From Ignavibacteria bacterium CG1_02_37_35 (GTDB lineage: Bacteria > Bacteroidota > Ignavibacteria > Ignavibacteriales > Ignavibacteriaceae), in NCBI GenBank assembly GCA_001871325.1, contig MNVA01000019.1, positions 1 through 48,247 on the forward strand: a stretch of 48,247 nt of DNA, in the 5' to 3' direction. Below, piece after piece: positions 1-8,127 of this stretch. Positions within the stretch are counted from its first letter, which is position 1, and each line of letters begins with the position of its first letter. A program made the translations under genes and the position numbers. Below the pieces are notes generated by a model, which was given only the letters and a program-made list of their open reading frames with translations, ran no database searches and was not told the DNA's origin.

Positions 1-11
1 TGTCGGAGAAA

Positions 12-51
12 TAAAAAAAAATGAAGGAACCGAAAAGTTCAGTTCCTTCAT
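12..51 (-). terminator. Rho-independent terminator for the 69..455 gene
   Basis: 10-bp stem ATGAAGGAAC (21-30) / GTTCCTTCAT (42-51); read on the minus strand it is followed by a T tract (A run at 12-20 on +). Confidence 0.85.
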
Positions 52-68
52 AACATGGTGTGAATAAA

Positions 69-455
69 TTAATGCAGCGTTGGTACCGCCGTAGTAATTG
101 CACTTGGCGTAACTGTAGTAACTCCCCAATATGCTTTTCCGGCTGAATTTTTTACAACGCCTTTTCCGGTAATAACTACACTTTGCGCAGCAACTACTGC
201 TGTATAAGCACCGTTTGCCGTTGAAGCAAGGTTGGTCGGAATAGTGAATCCGGTAAAGGTGTTGTTTCCGCCGCCTAATTCAGTTGGTTTTTTGTAAAAT
301 TGTTGTGCAAGAGCGGCAAGATTCATATTGTCTGCCACAACTCCATCTCTATTAGCTTCAAGTGAACTTGCGCTAAAGAGATTGATACCGACGACAATTG
401 CAATTCCAACGATAATAACACCAAGAACGATGAGTAATAACTGTTGTTGTCCCAT
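69..455 (-). CDS. Small pilin-like protein (short N-terminus, single hydrophobic helix, Gly/Thr/Ala-rich body)
   Basis: N-term MGQQQLLLIVLGVIIVGIAIVVGINLF; SD AAGGAG upstream (464-469); own terminator; beside other pilin-like ORFs. Confidence 0.6.
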   Translation of the reverse strand: MGQQQLLLIVLGVIIVGIAIVVGINLFSASSLEANRDGVVADNMNLAALAQQFYKKPTELGGGNNTFTGFTIPTNLASTANGAYTAVVAAQSVVITGKGVVKNSAGKAYWGVTTVTPSAITTAVPTLH

Positions 456-503
456 TTTAAGTAACTCCTTATTTTAAGTGATAATTGACTTCGATTTCAT
501 AAA

Positions 504-519
504 AGCAATAAAGATGCCA
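504..519 (-). promoter_or_regulatory. Candidate sigma-54 (-24/-12) promoter for the pilin-like gene 69..455
   Basis: Minus strand reads TGGCAT-CTTTA-TTGCT, with GG-N10-GC spacing, about 50 nt upstream of the ATG. Confidence 0.6.
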
Positions 520-768
520 TCCTGTAAACGTGAACATAATCTTCCGTTTTGGATTAAAAATCTTAGAACAGAGCAATGGTAAAAAATACTCTTTTGTAAA
601 TGTTACCTGTAAGAACTGCCGATATTTTTCTTCTTTCGCTTTACTTTTTCAAGATATTGCGCTAAGGGGTGCGTTTATTTGTTGAAAAAGAGTGTGTGAA
701 ATATATTTTAATACCTGAATTAATATGGTACGTAATTTGACTTTATTTATAGAAAGGGAATCGTTTTT

Positions 769-1272
769 ATGAATACCGGACAAACAATGCTCACGCTGCT
801 GGCAATGATGATGCTGACACTTCTTTCTGTTAGAATGAATAGCTCTGTACTGCAGACGCAAGAAACTATGCAAAATTCTAAATTTGGGTTAGCGGCGATT
901 TCATTAGCAACCTCTATAATCGAAAATGCGAATAAACTTTCTTTTGATGAAATAACCATTGATAGCTCTATTACAAACACAAACGCTCTTACTTCAATCA
1001 ATAATTTAGGAGTAGATGGAGTTGAGCATTCGAATAAACCCGCTGAATTTAATGACTTCGACGACTATAACAATTTCCAATATGATGAAAGAAAGTTGGC
1101 TTCGGCTTACTATCATATCTCGTGTAAAGTTAGTTATGTAATTCCTACAACGCCGGACGTTGATTCTAATTCTCCAACTTTTAATAAAAAACTAACTGTA
1201 TCAGTTTCAAGCATTTCGATGCAAGACACTGTTAAAATCAGTACGATATTTAGTTATTGGTATTTTAGGTAG
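769..1272 (+). CDS. Pilin/pseudopilin-like membrane-anchored protein
   Basis: MNTGQTMLTLLAMMMLTLLSVRMN: very short leader then one hydrophobic segment; tandem with two similar ORFs. Confidence 0.5.
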   Translation: MNTGQTMLTLLAMMMLTLLSVRMNSSVLQTQETMQNSKFGLAAISLATSIIENANKLSFDEITIDSSITNTNALTSINNLGVDGVEHSNKPAEFNDFDDYNNFQYDERKLASAYYHISCKVSYVIPTTPDVDSNSPTFNKKLTVSVSSISMQDTVKISTIFSYWYFR

Positions 1273-1281
1273 AGGAGTCTT

Positions 1282-1884
1282 ATGGGTTACACTACCATCT
1301 TAGATATTATCGGGGCGATGGTCATTGGCGGAATTTTGCTTCTTTCGCTCTTCACAATAAATGACAATACGGTACAAAGTTATTTTTATTACAATGCCGA
1401 TTTTATCTTGCAGCGGGATCTTGTTGATATTATTTTAATTGTTGAAGGAGATTTGCGGCGAATCGGGTATTGCGCTGATCCCGACAATCTAATTCCTCCA
1501 AATAAAACTATTTTAAGTGCAGATTCTAATTCAATAACTTTTGTAACCGATTTACATAAAACCGGAAAACTTGATACTGTTGAATATCGAATCGGAATTC
1601 CAAGCGATTTACCCGGGACAACAAACCCGAGGGATGTTCCACTTTATCGCATCATAAACAATAATAGCCTGGATAAATCCGTGACCGGTGTAGTAACTGA
1701 GTTTCGTCTCGTTTATTCCGATGCTTTAGGTGATACGATAAATGCCCCGGTTGCCACTCCGGGAGAAATACAAACAATGGAGCTTTCTGTAAAAGTTGAA
1801 AATGCAGCGGCTTACAATCAAAATTATTCCAATGCTTATTGGCGGCAAGTTAGATTAGCTTCAAAAAATTTAAAAAGCAGGTAA
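1282..1884 (+). CDS. Pilin/pseudopilin-like protein
   Basis: MGYTTILDIIGAMVIGGILLLSLF; SD-like AGAGGAG upstream; overall resembles type II/IV minor pseudopilins (PulJ-like). Confidence 0.5.
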   Translation: MGYTTILDIIGAMVIGGILLLSLFTINDNTVQSYFYYNADFILQRDLVDIILIVEGDLRRIGYCADPDNLIPPNKTILSADSNSITFVTDLHKTGKLDTVEYRIGIPSDLPGTTNPRDVPLYRIINNNSLDKSVTGVVTEFRLVYSDALGDTINAPVATPGEIQTMELSVKVENAAAYNQNYSNAYWRQVRLASKNLKSR

Positions 1885-1893
1885 GGTGAAATT

Positions 1894-3108
1894 ATGTTTG
1901 GCAGAGCGTCAGTCTTTTTAGTGCTTGGCTTTAGCGGAATTTTGCTTATGTACACGCAAAATCTTTTTACTTTTAGTTCAAATTCCGTTGATGTTTACAG
2001 TCAGTATTATACCAATACCATGGCGGAGAACATTGCCTCAAGCGCCGCAAACTTAGCTTGCAATCAATTTTTCTTATCTCCGACCTGGACAACAGGTTAC
2101 TCCAATGTTTCGTTTAATGGTGGAACGTTCAGCGCTTCGATTGTTAGTTTAGCTTCCAACCGAAAAAAAATAATTGCAACGGGTAGTTACAGTGGACTAA
2201 CAAAAACCGTCGAAGTAATCTTACAGCCTTCAAGTTTTGCACGGTTTGGTTACTATGGAGCAATAATGCCGGGCAATCTTTATTATGTTACGGGAGACAC
2301 CGTCTCTGGTCCAATGCACGTGCAAGGAAAATTAAATGTTTGGGGAAGACCTGTGTTCACTGGAAAAGTCACTACAAAAAATGGACTAAAAAAACTCGAT
2401 TCTTCAACCGATCCTCAATTCCTGGGCGGCTATGAAAGCGGGATAAACTTACCCTTGCCGTCAACAATCAATACGGTTTCTGCGGATGCTGAATCGGGTG
2501 GAAAATTTTTTTCCAGTACAGATGTTTGGCTTACTTTCAATTCGAATGGCTCCGTTGATTATAAAGTTGGGAGTTCGGGTAGCTGGGAAAATGAGATGCT
2601 TTCAACCTTTGCTCCAAACGGCGTCATTTCGGTTGACAAAGGAAACCTTCACATAAAAGGAACTGTAAAGGGGAAAATAACACTTGGCGCAACCCTCAGT
2701 TCAGGCACCTCAAACGGAAACATTTATTTAGATGATAATATCGTTTATGATACAGATCCAACTAACCCAACTTGCACTGATATGCTCGGAATAGTGGCAA
2801 CCAATAATGTAATAGTTTCTGATAATGTGCCAAACAAAAGCGATATAATTATTAACGCTTCCATATTTTCTTTAAAGGGCGGTTTAAAGGCTGAGCACTA
2901 CAGTACAATCCCTTATAGCGGCACTATTCGGTTGACCGGCGGACTTATTGAATACCAGGCACAAGCCACCGGGGTCTTTAATCCTTATACAGGACAAATT
3001 ACCAACGGTTATAATTCATACATTCGTTTTGATGAAAGATTCATGACTCAAGTTCCGCCATCCTTTCCTAAAAGTGCCTCATATGAAGTGCTTTCCTGGT
3101 TCGAATAA
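1894..3108 (+). CDS. PilX-like / DUF4900-like minor pilin-type protein
   Basis: MFGRASVFLVLGFSGILLMYTQN N-terminal helix followed by a repetitive beta-rich body (VSGPMHVQGKLNVWGRPVFTGKV...); 404 aa; last of a three-gene run. Confidence 0.45.
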   Translation: MFGRASVFLVLGFSGILLMYTQNLFTFSSNSVDVYSQYYTNTMAENIASSAANLACNQFFLSPTWTTGYSNVSFNGGTFSASIVSLASNRKKIIATGSYSGLTKTVEVILQPSSFARFGYYGAIMPGNLYYVTGDTVSGPMHVQGKLNVWGRPVFTGKVTTKNGLKKLDSSTDPQFLGGYESGINLPLPSTINTVSADAESGGKFFSSTDVWLTFNSNGSVDYKVGSSGSWENEMLSTFAPNGVISVDKGNLHIKGTVKGKITLGATLSSGTSNGNIYLDDNIVYDTDPTNPTCTDMLGIVATNNVIVSDNVPNKSDIIINASIFSLKGGLKAEHYSTIPYSGTIRLTGGLIEYQAQATGVFNPYTGQITNGYNSYIRFDERFMTQVPPSFPKSASYEVLSWFE

Positions 3109-3287
3109 TTTACTGACTCACATTACGCTACGCTTCTTGCTCTTGATCGTAATCATGCTCTTAATCGAATTGAAAACCAAGCAAGATCAAGACTGCATGC
3201 AAGATTTAGGATTTCATGCGTAAAATAACTTACTGAATTATTTAAAGCCTCTTTATTTTTATCACTATGCAACCATAAATTTTTCTT

Positions 3288-3295
3288 TATATTTG
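3288..3295 (+). promoter_or_regulatory. Candidate Bacteroidota-type -7 element (TAnnTTTG)
   Basis: TATATTTG located 33 nt upstream of the ATG at 3328; weak -33 element. Confidence 0.4.
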
Positions 3296-3327
3296 TATAT
3301 CAAATAACTAACAATATACCAGGAGGT

Positions 3328-3813
3328 ATGATGTTCACAAAAAAAAATAACCCCTATTCCGGATTAGTACTAATTCTTACAGTTCTAACTTTTTCTTTTT
3401 TTGCAGGATGCGGAAAACAAGAAGCGCCTAAACAAGAAGAGCAAGCCGCCGAAACTGTAAAGACCGCTGTAGATACAACTCCTGAACCGGTTGAAGAAAA
3501 AAAAGCCGTCCTTGATTTAAAAGGGACTTACACCGGTACCCTTGATTCACGTGCTACAACCCTAAAAATCACCGATCAAACCGATTCTACATTCTCAGGC
3601 TCAATTACAATTAATTACCGTGAAATAAGAAAGCAGACTGTTTCAGGTAAATTTAGCCCGGAAAAACTTACTCTCTCAATGAACGATACCCAACACAACA
3701 GATATGCTGGTACATATTCTGCGAAACTTTCTGCTGATGGGAAAAAAATTTCTGGTACATTTACGGAAAAAGTTGATAAGTCATCAAGTAAATTCACTTT
3801 AACTAAAAAATAA
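3328..3813 (+). CDS. Lipoprotein, hypothetical
   Basis: Signal peptide with lipobox FFAGCGKQ; perfect AGGAGG SD just upstream. Confidence 0.75.
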   Translation: MMFTKKNNPYSGLVLILTVLTFSFFAGCGKQEAPKQEEQAAETVKTAVDTTPEPVEEKKAVLDLKGTYTGTLDSRATTLKITDQTDSTFSGSITINYREIRKQTVSGKFSPEKLTLSMNDTQHNRYAGTYSAKLSADGKKISGTFTEKVDKSSSKFTLTKK

Positions 3814-3829
3814 CTTCAAAGGGAAAACA

Positions 3830-4585
3830 ATGAAAAAATATCTAGCTCTTTTAATCTTTCTTCCTATTATTTTCTTTATTGCCTCGTGTACTGATTCAAC
3901 AACTGACCCAGTAACCTCGGCTACAGAATATGGTACTTTCTACCTTGAAACAGCTCCTTCCTACGCGCAATTTTTTGTTGACGCTGATACTCAATTTAAA
4001 GTCTCAAATGAAGATACCGTTAAGAACCTTACTGTAGGTACTCATACAATCGTTGTAAAAAATGATAATTATGCTGATACAAGTTTTACTGTGACAATTT
4101 CTGCTAACAAATTAACCACCTCAACAATTACTTTATCGCCTAAAACGGTTGTTTATGGACCAATTAAAATTTGGGAAACTACCGGAACTGGTGTTTCACA
4201 ACCAAGTGGATTAATTCTTTCTACAGGTACAACTGCAAGCTCATCTAACGCTGCAATTGATATGCTTTATTATTCCAACTCAGCTTCCAGCACATATGAT
4301 CTGCGCAGTTCCGATTTGATAACCTCAACAGCTAGAAAAACCAGATTTAAAGCTGCCGGCACATCAAATATTACCGACGGTGCTGCTGCACCAGCTTTTG
4401 ATGCTGCGACTTGGACAAATAAAATCCCAGATAGAGATACGACCCAATACTACTTTGTTTATGATTATGATGGGCATTATGCTAAAGTAAAAGTTGCTTC
4501 CTATGGTGATAACTCTGGACAAGAAGCTTATGTAAACGTTCAAATTGTTTACAATAAAGCAGTTGGTGAAAAACGATTTAAATAA
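3830..4585 (+). CDS. Lipoprotein with PEGA-like domain
   Basis: Lipobox IASC; YGTFYLETAPSYAQFFVDAD...LTVGTHTIVVKNDNYAD resembles PEGA repeats. Confidence 0.65.
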   Translation: MKKYLALLIFLPIIFFIASCTDSTTDPVTSATEYGTFYLETAPSYAQFFVDADTQFKVSNEDTVKNLTVGTHTIVVKNDNYADTSFTVTISANKLTTSTITLSPKTVVYGPIKIWETTGTGVSQPSGLILSTGTTASSSNAAIDMLYYSNSASSTYDLRSSDLITSTARKTRFKAAGTSNITDGAAAPAFDAATWTNKIPDRDTTQYYFVYDYDGHYAKVKVASYGDNSGQEAYVNVQIVYNKAVGEKRFK

Positions 4586-4601
4586 TTTTTTATTTAAAAT
4601 T

Positions 4602-4635
4602 AAAAAGCCGTGAAAAATTTCACGGCTTTTTTTTT
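4602..4635. terminator. Bidirectional terminator between convergent lipoprotein and aspS genes
   Basis: AAAAAGCCGTGAAA-aat-TTTCACGGCTTTTT with flanking A and T tracts. Confidence 0.9.
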
Positions 4636-4657
4636 GAAAAATCCTAATTCGTAATTC

Positions 4658-6427
4658 CTAATTCCTAATTCTGATATGCAATTCTTTCAGTTGATGCTCG
4701 TCCACAGTTGAGGGGGCTTCATCCATCAGGGACACACCGCTTGCGGTTTTCGGAAAAGCGATTACTTCGCGAATAGAGTGTTCGCCTGCAAAGATCATCG
4801 CAAGGCGGTCAAAACCGAATGCAATTCCACCATGCGGCGGAGCGCCGTATTTGAAAGCGTTCATCAAAAATCCGAATTTGTGTTCGGCTTCTTCTTCAGT
4901 AATTCCCAAAGCTCTAAACATTTTTGCCTGCAATTCCGCACTATGAATTCTAATGCTTCCGCCGGCAACTTCACTTCCATTTAAAACTAAATCGTAAGCG
5001 CTGGCTTTAACTTTTCCCGGATTAGATTCCATAAAAGGAATATCATCAATGTTGGGTGATGTAAACGGATGATGCATGGCGTAAAACCTTTTTGTCTCCT
5101 CGTCCCATTCAAATAACGGGAAATCGGTTACCCATAAAAGTTTTGGCGCTGCATTTTCATTGATCAAATTTAATCTCCTCGCCATTTCCAAGCGAAGCAT
5201 TCCCATCAAGCTAAGCGTTTTATATTTTTTACCGGTAAGAATTAAAATTAAATCGCCGGGTTTGGCTCCGAGGAACGAAGTTAAATTTGCCTGCTCAACA
5301 TCAGTAAAAAATTTCATTGTGGGAGATTCAAGTCCTTCTTCTTTTACACGAATCCAGATTAATCCGCCGGCGCCAAGTTTTTTAATAAAGTCTGTAAGCA
5401 CATCGAGTTGATTGCGTGTGTACTCGCCGCAACCGGGGGCAACCAGGCCGGTGATTTCTCCTTTGTTTTGAATCTGGTCTTGAAAAACTTTAAAAGTAGT
5501 GTTTTCAAAAACATGGTTAAGAGTTTTCATTTCAAGTTCAAAACGCAAATCGGGTTTATCGCTTCCATAACGTTCCATTGCTTCTTCAAACGAGATGCGT
5601 GGAAGCGGAAGCGGAAGTTCTTTCTGCCAAACTTCTTTAAAGAAACGTTTCATCAAACCTTCAACCACCCCGAAAATATCTTCTTGATCAACGAAAGACA
5701 TTTCAACATCAATCTGTGTAAACTCCGGCTGACGGTCTGCGCGTAAATCTTCATCACGGAAACATTTTACAATTTGAAAATATCTATCAAATCCGGAGAC
5801 CATTAATATTTGCTTGTAAGTTTGGGGTGATTGCGGAAGCGCGTAAAACTTTCCTGTGTGCAATCTGCTTGGAACAAGAAAATCTCTTGCTCCTTCAGGA
5901 GTGCTTTTCATAAGAACGGGAGTTTCAATTTCAATAAACTTATTTTCATCAAAATATTTACGCGTAATTTGGTACATTTTGTGGCGAAGCATTAAATTTT
6001 TTTGCATCGAAGAACGGCGAAGATCAAGATAACGGTATTTTAAGCGCAGGTCTTCTCCTGCATCCGTTTCTTCTTTGATCTGAAAGGGCGGAGTTTTTGC
6101 TTCGTTAAGAATAGTAAGGTTGTTCACCATAACGTCAACCTTGCCGGTAGCTAAAGCTGCATTTTCAGTTCCTTCGGGACGTTTTCTGACCACTCCTTCA
6201 ATAGAAATAACAAATTCGCTTCTTAAGGGTTTTCCGGTGTTGTGGGCTTCTTGATTAAATCCGGGCTCAAAAACAACTTGTGTAATTCCATAACGATCTC
6301 GCAATTCAATAAAAATTAATCCGCCTAAATCTCTTCTTGTATCAACCCATCCGTTTAAAATAACGTTTTGTCCGATATTTGATTCTCGTAGATCACCGCA
6401 TGTATGTGTTCTTCTCTTAAAATGCAT
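4658..6427 (-). CDS. aspS: Aspartyl-tRNA synthetase
   Basis: Class II aaRS motifs (FRDEDLRADRQPEFTQIDVEMSF, GGIAFGFDRLAMIFAGE); start set at internal Met (MHFKRRTHTCGDLR); the ORF track starts at 6478. Confidence 0.95.
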   Translation of the reverse strand: MHFKRRTHTCGDLRESNIGQNVILNGWVDTRRDLGGLIFIELRDRYGITQVVFEPGFNQEAHNTGKPLRSEFVISIEGVVRKRPEGTENAALATGKVDVMVNNLTILNEAKTPPFQIKEETDAGEDLRLKYRYLDLRRSSMQKNLMLRHKMYQITRKYFDENKFIEIETPVLMKSTPEGARDFLVPSRLHTGKFYALPQSPQTYKQILMVSGFDRYFQIVKCFRDEDLRADRQPEFTQIDVEMSFVDQEDIFGVVEGLMKRFFKEVWQKELPLPLPRISFEEAMERYGSDKPDLRFELEMKTLNHVFENTTFKVFQDQIQNKGEITGLVAPGCGEYTRNQLDVLTDFIKKLGAGGLIWIRVKEEGLESPTMKFFTDVEQANLTSFLGAKPGDLILILTGKKYKTLSLMGMLRLEMARRLNLINENAAPKLLWVTDFPLFEWDEETKRFYAMHHPFTSPNIDDIPFMESNPGKVKASAYDLVLNGSEVAGGSIRIHSAELQAKMFRALGITEEEAEHKFGFLMNAFKYGAPPHGGIAFGFDRLAMIFAGEHSIREVIAFPKTASGVSLMDEAPSTVDEHQLKELHIRIRN

Positions 6428-6627
6428 TTCTGCCAGGTACTCCTTCGTTTTCAAAATGTAAGGGCTAAAAATACTCAATTATGAAGTTTAAACAAACAGA
6501 AGAAAGCTGTTAGGAGCTTTATTTATTATTGAATCCTGAATATTCATTTCATTTTTTGCATATTCTCCTTTTCAAGAGAACGTATTTTTAACTAATTTGT
6601 ACACACTATAATCGTACCTATTTAAAT

Positions 6628-7032
6628 ATGAATGAAAACAAAATAAAAATTCTGGTAGTTGAAGACAATCAGGATAACCGCGAAGTTATCGCCCTTTTTA
6701 TTCGAGGAATTGCGGTGTCCGATTTTGCAATAAACGGTGAAGAAGCCTTGACCAAAACCGAGCTGAATTACTATGACATCATCTTGATGGACATTAATCT
6801 TGGTATGGGAATAAACGGGTTAGATGTAACCAAGCTTCTGCGGCAGCGTGAAAACTATAAATCAACTCCCATCGTTGCGGTGACCGCGTACTCTCTGATG
6901 GAAGACCAAAAGAGAATTCTTGATGCCGGGTGTTCCCATTATGTGGGGAAACCGTTTACGCGGAAGCAATTGCATGAACTTATTTCGAAAATTTGTCTCG
7001 ACTATTGTCTTTTAAAACGATTCAATAACTGA
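6628..7032 (+). CDS. Orphan CheY-like response regulator
   Basis: Receiver domain: VVEDNQDN, DIILMDINLG, VAVTAYS, GKPF; no output domain. Confidence 0.9.
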   Translation: MNENKIKILVVEDNQDNREVIALFIRGIAVSDFAINGEEALTKTELNYYDIILMDINLGMGINGLDVTKLLRQRENYKSTPIVAVTAYSLMEDQKRILDAGCSHYVGKPFTRKQLHELISKICLDYCLLKRFNN

Positions 7033-8064
7033 AAAAACCTTTTCTACCTCCAACTCTCTTATACATTTAAATTGAATGTCATCTCTTTTACAGCTAAGTG
7101 GTTTGGGAGAATAGAAAAAACAGGGCGCACAATCTAATTGAAGGGAAGCAACTCTATGATTTGTTTTCCATGGATAAATATAGTTAGTATTCGTCGGACC
7201 AATAACAGCTACAACCTTTAATTGCATTGCCGAAGCAATGTGCATCAAACTTGAATCGTTCGTTACAAAAACATTACACCTCTTCATTATTGAAGCGGTC
7301 TGTGATAGCGATTGTGTCTTGATAACAAAAGCATTTTCCGAATTGATATTTTGTTTAACTAATTTCTGCAATTCACGTTCTTCAGTTCCGCCAAAAATTA
7401 ATATCTTTGCTCCTTTTTTCTCAACCAACAAATTGCCTAACCGTGCAAATTTATCCGGCTCCCATCGTCTCTTAGCATGATTTTTTAGGGTAGAACACCC
7501 GGGGTGAAATCCAACAACAAAATCAGGAGAAGTAATTCCGGTTTCAATTAAATATTTTTCTTTAAATAACTCATCTTCTTTTGTAAGGGGAAAAAGAAGC
7601 TGCGGACTTTCGGCAAACTTTGTCGAAAAAAGTTTTTCACAGAGAAGAATATTTTCTTCTACATTGTGAAGCGAATCATTTTCTACAATTCTGTGGGTAT
7701 TAAGAAATCCGAGATTTGGAAGATCGCTACGAAGATATTGAACCGCTGCTCGTTTCTTTGCACCAACAATAAAATTTATAAGGTTATATTCTTTCCGGTT
7801 TGATGGATAGACGTTGATCGAAGCCTCATACCTGCCGCGAAATTTCAAAACAAATTGAAATGAAGAAAATTTTGGTGCGCTTAGAAAATCAAAATAATGA
7901 ACAGTGTCAAACAGATTTGTCCGCTCATAGATATCCTTAACGCCTTTGTACATTACCATTGCATCAATTTCTGCATCGGGTAACTTACTTCGTAGAAGCT
8001 GCATCGCCGGAGTGAACATTAGTGCGTCGCCAATTCCCGAAAGAGCAAGTATTAGTATCTTCAT
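7012..8064 (-). CDS. Glycosyltransferase family 9 (heptosyltransferase-like)
   Basis: GFHPGCSTLKNHAKRRWEPDKFARLGNLL, FVTNDSSLMHIASAM, VAVIGPTN motifs of the ADP-heptose:LPS heptosyltransferase family. Confidence 0.88.
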   Translation of the reverse strand: MKILILALSGIGDALMFTPAMQLLRSKLPDAEIDAMVMYKGVKDIYERTNLFDTVHYFDFLSAPKFSSFQFVLKFRGRYEASINVYPSNRKEYNLINFIVGAKKRAAVQYLRSDLPNLGFLNTHRIVENDSLHNVEENILLCEKLFSTKFAESPQLLFPLTKEDELFKEKYLIETGITSPDFVVGFHPGCSTLKNHAKRRWEPDKFARLGNLLVEKKGAKILIFGGTEERELQKLVKQNINSENAFVIKTQSLSQTASIMKRCNVFVTNDSSLMHIASAMQLKVVAVIGPTNTNYIYPWKTNHRVASLQLDCAPCFFYSPKPLSCKRDDIQFKCIRELEVEKVFSVIESF

Positions 8065-8127
8065 TATTTAGTTTCACCGGTCAGCGGGTCAATGGGCATC
8101 AGTCATTGAGAAAGCAATGACAAATAA

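Noticed and set aside
7012-7032. 21-nt convergent overlap of response regulator and GT9 gene as unusual
   Set aside because: Short tail overlaps of convergent genes are common in compact bacterial genomes.
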